This document shows, piece after piece, positions 1 through 4,801 of a DNA stretch of 5,492 nt (position 1 is its first letter; the number at the start of each line of letters is the position of its first letter). This stretch comes from Chryseobacterium sp. UBA6632 (GTDB lineage: Bacteria; Bacteroidota; Bacteroidia; Flavobacteriales; Weeksellaceae), in assembly GCA_002455915.1 (NCBI GenBank), contig DKLU01000385.1, positions 1 to 5,492 of the forward strand, read 5' to 3'. The position numbers and the translations under genes are program-made. A model generated the notes under the pieces. It was given only the letters and a program-made list of their open reading frames with translations, searched no databases and had not been told where the DNA came from.

Positions 1-209
1 ATTTGGGAAGTGCGGTGGTGCATCAGGTTCCGGGGAAATATTTGTCTATTTTGCCTGTTCATTCGCAGCACAGAGGAAGGTTGTTCCTGCCTTTTGCGGA
101 TGATGATCCGAAATCTGCTGAGGTTTTGTCTAAAGTTTTATTACTGGCCAAAGACAACGAAATACAGGATCCTACAATACTTTCTCAAATTAAGAGAGAA
201 TTTGTGTGA
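1..209 (+). CDS. C-terminal end of an unrecognised protein (5' end outside window)
   Basis: An open frame enters from the left edge (codons begin at position 3) and ends at TGA 207-209, giving about 68 visible residues. The visible part starts around GSAVVHQVPGKY, continues with a basic/hydrophobic stretch (HRGRLFLPFADDDPKSAEV) and ends in a predicted amphipathic helix (VLSKVLLLAKDNEI) and a short polar tail. It has no signal peptide, membrane segment or catalytic motif that I can name. A TTG at position 3 is formally a start codon, but the frame is open at the edge, so it is more likely internal. I do not recognise the family. A faint likeness of the first 20 residues to HicA/YcfA-type strands (G-S-x-x-V, then P-V-H) is too weak to use. 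The gene converges on the leftward genes and probably ends at the shared hairpin at 340-371. Confidence 0.6.
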   Translation, partial: LGSAVVHQVPGKYLSILPVHSQHRGRLFLPFADDDPKSAEVLSKVLLLAKDNEIQDPTILSQIKREFV

Positions 210-214
210 GATTA

Positions 215-331
215 GGTGGGAAGATGGAAGAAAGGAAGCTGGAAGTTTATTATGGTTATCTATGAAAGTTGTATCATCTTAAATGTTAAGACCTGATTAT
301 ACCTCCTGCCTTAGGCCTCCATCTTCCCTCC
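215..331. repeat. Imperfect inverted-repeat element in the convergent gap
   Basis: The arm at 215-230 (ggtgggaagatggaag) pairs with the arm at 316-331 (cctccatcttccctcc) at 14 of 16 positions, with mismatches at 217/329 and 229/317. The arms enclose about 85 bases. The left arm runs on into more purine-rich ggaag units (ggaagctggaag at 234-245). No reading frame in the interior looks like a real gene. The arms are purine-rich on one side and pyrimidine-rich on the other, unlike the A/T-rich surroundings. From memory, similar ggaagatggaag tracts recur between genes in Chryseobacterium, so this may be one copy of a dispersed extragenic element. One window cannot show copy number. Confidence 0.45.
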
Positions 332-339
332 AAAAAACA

Positions 340-371
340 AAAACGGTACACTTTCAATAGTGTACCGTTTT
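340..371. terminator. Bidirectional intrinsic terminator between converging genes
   Basis: A perfect 13-bp stem (340-352 with 359-371, core cggtacact/agtgtaccg) closes a 6-base loop (ttcaat, 353-358). On the + strand the stem ends in four Ts followed by gtt. On the - strand the A-rich tract at 331-343 becomes a U-rich tail. It sits between the rightward partial gene ending at 209 and the leftward PUR gene ending at 456, so it can stop transcription from both sides. Confidence 0.85.
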
Positions 372-403
372 GTTATAATAAGTGAATTGTTCGGTTTTTG
401 AAG

Positions 404-432
404 ATAAAAAAAGCATCCTTTTTCAGATGCTT
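404..432 (-). terminator. Intrinsic terminator of the leftward PUR-domain gene
   Basis: Read on the - strand, a 7-bp stem (426-432 with 411-417, aagcatc/gatgctt) encloses an 8-base loop and is followed by a run of Us from the A tract at 406-412. It lies 24 bases past the stop codon of the PUR-domain gene. With the hairpin at 340-371 further on, that gene has two terminators in series. Confidence 0.8.
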
Positions 433-455
433 GTGTTTTTAGAATTATTCTTTTT

Positions 456-791
456 TTAAACTTCGTCGTCAGAATCTATTGTGTAAGATTTGCTTTTGAA
501 GTCTTTGTCATGTTTTTCTGATATTACATCCTCACCCTTCTCGTTAATGATGAAATCTGTGGACTCATTAAACATCTCCTGAAAACTTTTAAAATCTTCC
601 TTGTAAAGGTAAATTTTGTGCTTCTCGAATGTAGCTTCTCCATTCTCTCCGAAATTTTTCTTACTTTCTGTAATCGTAAGATAATAATCTCCTGCTTTTG
701 TCTCGCGCACATCAAAGAAATAAGTTCTTCTCCCTGCTTTTAACACCTTTGTGAAAATTTCATTTTCATGGCGCTCCTTGTATTCACTCAT
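456..791 (-). CDS. DUF3276 family PUR-alpha-like nucleic-acid-binding protein
   Basis: This 111-residue protein starts at ATG 789-791 and stops at TAA 456-458. Residues about 10-80 have the PUR-repeat pattern: a first beta segment with EIFTKVLKAGRRTYFFDVRE, then GDYYLTITESKKN, then a KHKIYLYKEDF strand leading into the helix FKSFQEMFNES. This matches the short single-repeat PUR proteins annotated as DUF3276 in Bacteroidetes. PUR domains in eukaryotes and in the Borrelia regulator BpuR bind single-stranded DNA or RNA, so a cytoplasmic nucleic-acid-binding role is expected by family; its targets cannot be read from the sequence. The C-terminal 30 residues are charged and probably disordered, ending in an acidic DSDDEV. 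It has its own Bacteroidetes-type promoter at 821-850, lies 99 bases downstream of the ABC exporter gene on the same strand, and is followed by two terminators. No Shine-Dalgarno sequence precedes the start; the leader is A/T-rich, as is usual in this phylum. Confidence 0.9.
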   Translation of the reverse strand: MSEYKERHENEIFTKVLKAGRRTYFFDVRETKAGDYYLTITESKKNFGENGEATFEKHKIYLYKEDFKSFQEMFNESTDFIINEKGEDVISEKHDKDFKSKSYTIDSDDEV

Positions 792-820
792 TGTTAGATA
801 TTTTTTAATCTTGTTAAGAA

Positions 821-850
821 CAAATATAAAAGTTTTCTTTTAATCACAAA
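821..850 (-). promoter_or_regulatory. Bacteroidetes-type promoter of the PUR-domain gene
   Basis: On the - strand, TTTG (complement of 847-850) is followed after 18 bases by TATATTTG (complement of 821-828), an exact match to the -7 element TAnnTTTG. The spacing falls within the range known for the primary sigma factor of this phylum. The predicted transcript would start near 817 and carry a leader of about 25 bases before ATG 791. Confidence 0.7.
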
Positions 851-890
851 ATTTTTTTTATGATTTATTTAACAATTGAGAATAAAAGGG

Positions 891-2552
891 CTAAGCAGTT
901 ACAGAATTGCTAATTTCACTAAGGTTGATGATTTTATCTGCTCTCTGAGCACTAGACTCTCTGTGTGTGATGATTATGGAACTTGCATTCTTGATTTTTC
1001 TATCGATATTTTCGAGAATATTCTGTTCCGTTTCGGTGTCTAAAGCAGACAGGGAATCATCAAAAATAATGATGTTGGGGTTCTTAATTAAGGCTCTGGC
1101 AATGCAGATTCTCTGTTTCTGACCTCCCGAAAGCATCACTCCACGCTCACCAACGAGTGTTTTATACTGTTCTTTAAACTCAACAATATTTTTATCCACG
1201 TCGGCAATTTTAGCATATTCTACCACTCTTTCATGAGACGGATTATCGATGGCAAAACCAATATTGTTTTCAATGGAGTCTGAGAAGAGGTAACTTTCCT
1301 GAGGAATATAGCCAATGAAATTTCTGTAGTTTTCTAAATTATGATCTTTAAGGTTTTTTCCGTCGATTAAAATTTCACCTTCCGTAGGATCGATCAAACG
1401 GCAAAGAAGCAAGGCAATCGTTGATTTTCCACTTCCGGTTTTTCCCATGATGGCTAAAGATTCTCCGGCATTTATTTTAAAACTTAAATTATGAAGCGCT
1501 CTGATGCCTGTATTCGGATACACGTATGAAACGTTTCTGAATTCAATTTCACCTTTAATCGTATAATTTTCATAATTTTTATTTACGATCTCAGATTTTT
1601 TATCCATAAATTCATTAATTCTCTGCATGGATGCTTCCGCTCTCTGATTAACAGAAGTTACCCAACCAACCATAGAGAAAGGGAAAATCAGGGTGTTGAT
1701 ATACATGAAGAAATCGGCAATCTTACCGATGCTTAATTCTCCGGCGATATATTTTTGTCCGCCGATCCAGATAATGGCAACATTCAGCAAACCGATTACA
1801 AATAAAATAATGGTAAAGAAATACGCTTCTGTTTTTGCTAAATCTAATGCCTTATTCTGATAATCGGTAACCTTTACGCCATAATTTTTCTCGATATATT
1901 TTTCTCTGGCAAAATATTTTACCACACGAATTCCCGAAAAGCTATCCTGTACAAAAGTGGAAATAGCAGACTGGCTTTTCTGCATGATCATCGACTTTTT
2001 ATTGATAATTGAACTTACCTTATAAATGGCATACGATAAGATCGGAAGTGGCAACAACGTCCAGGCGGTCATCGACGCGTCGGTTTTTACCATATAAATT
2101 GCTGTGATAATCACCAAAAAAATCAAATTGGCAACATACATTACTCCGGGACCAAGGTACATTCTTACGGCAACCACGTCTTCGCTTAATCGGTTCATTA
2201 AATCTCCAATCGTTGTTTGCTTATAATCCGTTAAAGAAAGATCCTGATAATGTCTGTAGATTTTATTTTTCAGTTCATATTCAATTCTTCTGGATGCAAC
2301 GATAATGGTTTGTCGCATCATAAAGGTGAAAAATCCCGTCAGTAAAGAACAACCGACAATAATGGCAACATAAATCAGGACTTGTTTATTAAAGCCAAGA
2401 TTTCCGTTTTTTGTAAGTTCGTCGACCGATTTTCCTACAAACTGAACTTTATATATGTTGAAAAAATTACTGGCAATGATGAATAATACCCCCCAAAATA
2501 ATAATATTTTGTGCTTTAAAAAATAAGGGTTTAAAGTTTTAAGCGCTTTCAT
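891..2552 (-). CDS. ABC exporter half-transporter (fused membrane and ATPase domains) with a non-canonical catalytic residue
   Basis: This 553-residue protein runs from ATG 2550-2552 to TAG 891-893. Residues about 15-310 form the type I exporter membrane domain; hydrophobic segments appear near 16-34, 57-79, 134-154, 161-181, 242-264 and 278-300. The ATPase domain follows from about 331. Visible motifs are Walker A GKTGSGKST (370-378), Q-loop Gln418 (GYIPQES), signature LSGGQKQR (474-481), Walker B IIIFD (494-498), D-loop SALD (502-505) and H-loop His530. The residue after the Walker B aspartate, normally the catalytic Glu, is Asp499 (FDDSLSALD). This is seen in the degenerate-site subunits of heterodimeric exporters such as MdlA, BmrC/YheI and TM287. 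The chain ends about 20 residues after the H-loop and lacks the usual G-x-I-x-E-x-G-T-H-x-E-L tail. The family is MsbA/MdlAB-like inner-membrane export; the substrate is unknown. No partner half-transporter is adjacent in the window, so homodimer versus heterodimer is open. There is no clear terminator before the PUR gene, so read-through into it is possible. Confidence 0.93.
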   Translation of the reverse strand: MKALKTLNPYFLKHKILLFWGVLFIIASNFFNIYKVQFVGKSVDELTKNGNLGFNKQVLIYVAIIVGCSLLTGFFTFMMRQTIIVASRRIEYELKNKIYRHYQDLSLTDYKQTTIGDLMNRLSEDVVAVRMYLGPGVMYVANLIFLVIITAIYMVKTDASMTAWTLLPLPILSYAIYKVSSIINKKSMIMQKSQSAISTFVQDSFSGIRVVKYFAREKYIEKNYGVKVTDYQNKALDLAKTEAYFFTIILFVIGLLNVAIIWIGGQKYIAGELSIGKIADFFMYINTLIFPFSMVGWVTSVNQRAEASMQRINEFMDKKSEIVNKNYENYTIKGEIEFRNVSYVYPNTGIRALHNLSFKINAGESLAIMGKTGSGKSTIALLLCRLIDPTEGEILIDGKNLKDHNLENYRNFIGYIPQESYLFSDSIENNIGFAIDNPSHERVVEYAKIADVDKNIVEFKEQYKTLVGERGVMLSGGQKQRICIARALIKNPNIIIFDDSLSALDTETEQNILENIDRKIKNASSIIITHRESSAQRADKIINLSEISNSVTA

Positions 2553-2561
2553 ATAGTTTTA

Positions 2562-2569
2562 CAAAATTA
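2562..2569 (-). promoter_or_regulatory. Possible -7 element for the ABC exporter gene
   Basis: The complement reads TAATTTTG, an exact TAnnTTTG match, ending 9 bases before ATG 2552. No good TTTG element lies at the expected distance upstream; TTCG (complement of 2589-2592) at 19 bases is only a near match. If used, the mRNA leader would be only a few bases long. A/T-rich DNA produces this motif by chance fairly often, so this is tentative. Confidence 0.4.
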
Positions 2570-2613
2570 CGAAAATGTGATCAGATTACGAATTTCATCA
2601 ATTTTAAATTTTG

Positions 2614-2621
2614 TATCTTTG
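2614..2621 (+). promoter_or_regulatory. -7 promoter element of the nusB - DUF1573 - yajC operon
   Basis: TATCTTTG is an exact TAnnTTTG match in the context ttttgtatctttgc, a form I associate with flavobacterial promoters. It ends 22 bases before ATG 2644, giving a leader of roughly 18 bases. No convincing -33 TTTG is visible at the usual spacing. The same octamer occurs at 4580-4587 and 4790-4797 in this window. Confidence 0.65.
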
Positions 2622-2643
2622 CAGCCATTAAAAAGCTCTTTGA

Positions 2644-3549
2644 ATGTTAGGAAGACGACAAATCCGTGAAAAAGTAGTACAGACTGTGTATTCTTATTAC
2701 CAGAATCCTGTAAAGTTTGATGTTTTAGAGAAAAACATGTTTGCCGGAATAGAGAAAATCTATCATCTCTATATCTACCAGCTAAACTTCTTGGTTTCTC
2801 TTAAAGAATTGGCTGAACACCAAATTGAGATTGGAAAGAATAAGTATATTAAAAGTGATGCTGATGTAAATCCGAACCAGAAATTCATCAACAATCAGGT
2901 ATTAATTAAGCTTGAAGAAAACCCTGAGAGATTATTTTTTACCGGACAACACAAGCAGTTGAAATGGGATTTGCATGATGATCTGTTGGTGAAAACCTTC
3001 CAGAGAATGACAGCCGGGAAACGTTATCAGGATTTCATGAAAGAAGAAGGTTATTCTTTTGAAGCTGACCAAAAATTTATCGGAAAATTATTTTTAAGAT
3101 ATATTGCTGAAAATGATGATTTCCATGATTATCTTGGTGATAAGGAACTTTCCTGGTACGACGATATTCACATCGCGAATTCAATGGTTCAAAAAACAAT
3201 CGGTTTCCTGAAAGAAGATGAAGAAAGCAGAACTTTAATTAAAATGATTAAAGATGAAGAAGATAAAACTTTCGCAATGAAGCTTCTTAGAAATACCCTA
3301 GACAGTTGGGAAACTAACGAAAAAAAGCTTGCTGAAAGATTAGAAAACTGGGATCTGGAAAGAGTTTCTTTAATGGATAAAGTAATCTTATCAACAGCGA
3401 TCGCGGAGCTGGACAACTTCCCTTTTACCCCCTCAAGAGTTATTATTAATGAATATATTGAGGTTGCAAAAGTATTTGCAACAGACCGTTCGAATATCTT
3501 CATCAACGGTATTTTAGATAAATATTGTAAAGATTTAAATAGAATATAA
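2644..3549 (+). CDS. nusB: Transcription antitermination factor NusB, long Bacteroidetes form
   Basis: The protein has 301 residues. The C-terminal part (about 225-298) is a clear NusB domain: WDLERVSLMDKVILSTAIAEL (236-256), then SRVIINEYIEVAKVFATDRSNIFINGILDKY (264-294), matching the conserved I-N-E-x-I-E-x-A-K and F-(I/V)-N-G-(I/V)-L-D-K signature. The first 20 residues (LGRRQIREKVVQTVYSYYQ) resemble the first NusB helix, which begins with an Arg-rich R-R-x-A-R-E segment. Between them lie about 200 residues, largely helical and charged, not found in the 139-residue E. coli protein. NusB with NusE (ribosomal protein S10) binds boxA RNA and supports rRNA antitermination in the cytoplasm. The start is set by the promoter at 2614-2621 and by the position of the conserved first helix; no Shine-Dalgarno sequence is present. 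It is first in an operon, 11 bases before the lipoprotein gene. The NusB assignment is firm; the role of the central insert is unknown. Confidence 0.94.
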   Translation: MLGRRQIREKVVQTVYSYYQNPVKFDVLEKNMFAGIEKIYHLYIYQLNFLVSLKELAEHQIEIGKNKYIKSDADVNPNQKFINNQVLIKLEENPERLFFTGQHKQLKWDLHDDLLVKTFQRMTAGKRYQDFMKEEGYSFEADQKFIGKLFLRYIAENDDFHDYLGDKELSWYDDIHIANSMVQKTIGFLKEDEESRTLIKMIKDEEDKTFAMKLLRNTLDSWETNEKKLAERLENWDLERVSLMDKVILSTAIAELDNFPFTPSRVIINEYIEVAKVFATDRSNIFINGILDKYCKDLNRI

Positions 3550-3560
3550 ATATTTTAAAT

Positions 3561-4070
3561 ATGAAAAAGACGTTATCAATTATCGCCTTATCTATCATAG
3601 GCTTTGGTTTAGTTTCTTGTAAAAAAGAAAACACAGAAGCTCAGGCTGCTGATGCCGTAGCTACAGATTCTACGGCTGCAACTGCAACTCCTGCTGATTC
3701 TGCTGTGGCTCCTGTATCTGCTGATGCAACGGCTGCTGCTCCGGTTTCTAACCAGCCATCTACTTCAATCGCGCTTTCTGAAAGCAACTTCGATTTTGGA
3801 AATATCAAAAAAGGAGACAAAGTAGAGCACGTATATGAAGTAACAAATACGGGAACAAATCCTTTGGTAATTTCTGAAGTAAAGCCCGGATGTGGATGTA
3901 CTGCTCCTGACTTCACGAAAGATCCAATTTTACCAGGTAAAAAAGGAAAAATTACTTTGCATTTTGATTCTTCAAATTTCGACGGAAACGTAAGCAAATT
4001 TGCTGATGTATATGCGAATGTAGAAAAAGCGCCTATTAAATTAACATTCACTGCGAATATTCAACCATAA
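3561..4070 (+). CDS. DUF1573 domain lipoprotein
   Basis: This 169-residue protein has a lipoprotein signal peptide: MKK, a hydrophobic core (LSIIALSIIGFG), and the lipobox LVSC with the lipidated Cys20. Residues 21-24 are KKEN, so the charged stretch just after Cys loosely resembles the lipoprotein export signal described in Bacteroidetes; surface exposure is possible but not shown. Residues 26-68 are a low-complexity Ala/Thr/Ser/Pro/Asp linker. Residues about 73-167 form the DUF1573 domain, an immunoglobulin-like fold of the ASH/HYDIN type. It shows FDFGNIKKGDKVEHVYEVTNTGTNPL, then the diagnostic PGCGCT (109-114) and a GKKGKITLHFDSSNFDG segment. DUF1573 proteins are abundant in Bacteroidetes and have no settled biochemical role. 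The gene starts 11 bases after nusB and ends 4 bases before yajC, so all three are very likely co-transcribed. The linker is richer in GC than its neighbours because it uses many alanine codons, not because it looks foreign. Confidence 0.92.
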   Translation: MKKTLSIIALSIIGFGLVSCKKENTEAQAADAVATDSTAATATPADSAVAPVSADATAAAPVSNQPSTSIALSESNFDFGNIKKGDKVEHVYEVTNTGTNPLVISEVKPGCGCTAPDFTKDPILPGKKGKITLHFDSSNFDGNVSKFADVYANVEKAPIKLTFTANIQP

Positions 4071-4074
4071 TATC

Positions 4075-4455
4075 ATGAACCAGTTATCAATATTTTTACA
4101 GGCAACTCCGGGAGGATCTTCATCTCCTATGATGTTGATCATGATGGGAGTGATGTTTGTTGGGTTTTATTTCTTGATGATAAGACCTCAGCAAAAAAAA
4201 GCAAAGCAGGAGAAAAACTTTCAGGAAAACTTAAAAGTGGGAACTAGAGTAGTGCTTACTTCAGGTCTTCACGGAAGAATTGCTCAGGTTCAGGAAGATG
4301 GTTTCGTAATTGAAACATTATCAGGAAAATTGAAATTTGAAAAAGCAGCTATTTCTAGAGAATTTACAGAAGCCCGTTTTGGAGATAAAGCTAAAGCTAC
4401 TGAAAAAACAGCAGATAAGCCTGCAGATAAAAAAGAAATCGAAGAGAAAAACTAA
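4075..4455 (+). CDS. yajC: Preprotein translocase accessory subunit YajC
   Basis: This 126-residue protein has one membrane segment (about 19-36, MMLIMMGVMFVGFYFLMI), followed directly by the YajC hallmark RPQQKKAKQ (37-45). A small cytoplasmic domain follows with the conserved pattern LKVGTRVVLTSGLHGRIAQVQED (53-75). The last 20 or so residues are a Lys/Glu/Ala-rich tail that is probably disordered. YajC associates with SecDF and the SecYEG channel in the inner membrane. It is a non-essential accessory in E. coli. The start at ATG 4075 lies 4 bases after the stop of the DUF1573 gene with no Shine-Dalgarno sequence, so expression is probably coupled to the upstream genes. It is the last gene of the operon; a strong terminator begins 25 bases after its stop. 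Confidence 0.95.
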   Translation: MNQLSIFLQATPGGSSSPMMLIMMGVMFVGFYFLMIRPQQKKAKQEKNFQENLKVGTRVVLTSGLHGRIAQVQEDGFVIETLSGKLKFEKAAISREFTEARFGDKAKATEKTADKPADKKEIEEKN

Positions 4456-4480
4456 TTTTTTCTTTTTTGAAAGATATTTC

Positions 4481-4522
4481 GTTTCGGCGGGGCGAGCTTT
4501 GCTCACCCCGCCGAAACTTTTT
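4481..4522 (+). terminator. GC-rich intrinsic terminator of the nusB-yajC operon
   Basis: A 17-bp stem (4481-4497 with 4501-4517) with a single mismatch (C4493 against A4505) closes a TTT loop and is followed by five Ts (4518-4522). The core is gcgggg/cccc(gc). It ends the operon 26 bases after the yajC stop. Its left arm contains ttcggcggg (4483-4491), which recurs exactly at 4635-4643 in the next palindrome. Confidence 0.9.
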
Positions 4523-4552
4523 ATAATCTATACTAACTTAATTTTAGCAGTA

Positions 4553-4587
4553 TTTGTAATATCCAAGTTTGTCATTTTGTATCTTTG
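4553..4587 (+). promoter_or_regulatory. Apparently orphan Bacteroidetes-type promoter
   Basis: TATCTTTG at 4580-4587 is an exact TAnnTTTG match in the same context as the nusB promoter (ttttgtatctttg). TTTG at 4553-4556 lies 23 bases upstream, at the long end of accepted spacing. A transcript would begin near 4591. The only start codon nearby is ATG 4618, which gives Met-Lys-Lys-stop (4618-4629). The promoter therefore has no visible gene to serve. It could drive a short RNA, read through to the SDR gene, be the remnant of a lost gene, or be a chance match. Confidence 0.45.
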
Positions 4588-4631
4588 TTATTACTTCAAC
4601 TAAGATTATCATTTTACATGAAAAAATAAAG

Positions 4632-4715
4632 GGCTTCGGCGGGCTCAGCCTGACAGTGCATAATAATGAATAACGAAATAGTATTAACATTGTCAGGCTG
4701 AGCGGAGTCGAAGCC
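4632..4715. repeat. REP-like extragenic palindrome with asymmetric arms
   Basis: Two arms pair across a 35-base A/T-rich loop (4656-4690). The inner stem is 13 bp perfect (4643-4655 gctcagcctgaca with 4691-4703). The outer stem is 7 bp (4632-4638 ggcttcg with 4709-4715). Between the stems, gcgg (4639-4642) faces ggagt (4704-4708) and does not pair. The right arm, tgtcaggctgagcggagtcg and onward, belongs to a sequence I recall as widely repeated between genes in flavobacteria, but copy number cannot be shown here. It could fold as an RNA hairpin for transcripts from 4591, though the run of Ts expected of a good terminator is absent (ttattaaaaa follows). Confidence 0.75.
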
Positions 4716-4743
4716 TTATTAAAAATTTAAAATCCATTATTAC

Positions 4744-4780
4744 TAGTGTCCATTAGTGAAAAACATTAGTGAAATTCGTG
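4744..4780. repeat. Short degenerate direct-repeat array upstream of the SDR gene
   Basis: The 11-mer cattagtgaaa occurs at 4751-4761 and again at 4764-4774. Related tagtg/tcgtg cores stand at 4744-4748, 4754-4758, 4767-4771 and 4776-4780, so starts are 10, 13 and 9 bases apart. The array lies directly upstream of the SDR -7 element. It might be a regulator-binding array, or a fragment of a dispersed intergenic repeat. Confidence 0.5.
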
Positions 4781-4789
4781 TTAAAAAAA

Positions 4790-4797
4790 TATCTTTG
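4790..4797 (+). promoter_or_regulatory. -7 promoter element of the SDR gene, nearly touching its start codon
   Basis: TATCTTTG matches TAnnTTTG exactly and ends only 4 bases before ATG 4802. With the transcription start expected a few bases past the element, the mRNA would have almost no leader. No clear TTTG is present about 19 bases upstream; TTAG at 4766-4769 is the nearest candidate. Confidence 0.6.
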
Positions 4798-4801
4798 CTG
4801 C

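Larger units (their letters stand above)
4456..4801. other. 346-base gene-free region between yajC and the SDR gene
   Basis: No frame here looks like a real gene. From left to right it holds a T-rich stretch just after yajC, the GC-rich operon terminator (4481-4522), an orphan promoter with a three-codon frame (4553-4629), a REP-like palindrome (4632-4715), a short degenerate repeat array (4744-4780) and the -7 element of the SDR gene (4790-4797). The two GC-rich palindromes stand out sharply from the A/T-rich background. Confidence 0.75.

Noticed and set aside
10..282. Rightward 90-codon open frame overlapping the partial gene
   Set aside because: It lies out of frame over the partial gene, has a Cys/Leu/Arg-rich composition without domain character, and runs into the repeat at 215-331.
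524..715. Leftward open frame inside the PUR-domain gene
   Set aside because: It is a shifted reading of a well-supported gene and its product has no recognisable fold.
842..865. A/T-only hairpin between the ABC and PUR genes as a terminator
   Set aside because: The stem is nearly all A-T with a wobble pair, it has no U run after it on the - strand, and it overlaps the PUR-gene promoter.
3189..3506. Leftward open frame opposite the 3' part of nusB
   Set aside because: The Ser/Leu-rich product is typical of the antisense of a charged helical protein, and the NusB signature is on the other strand.
3641..4051. Leftward 136-codon open frame opposite the DUF1573 gene
   Set aside because: It is long only because the opposite strand has Ala-rich codons that give few stops; it has no promoter or domain.
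4321..4603. Open frames on both strands over the 3' end of yajC and its terminator
   Set aside because: Their products are low-complexity Lys/Phe strings, and they cross the terminator hairpin.
4632..4780. CRISPR array or attachment site
   Set aside because: Repeats are too short and irregular, there are no spacers of constant length, no cas gene, no integrase and no tRNA.
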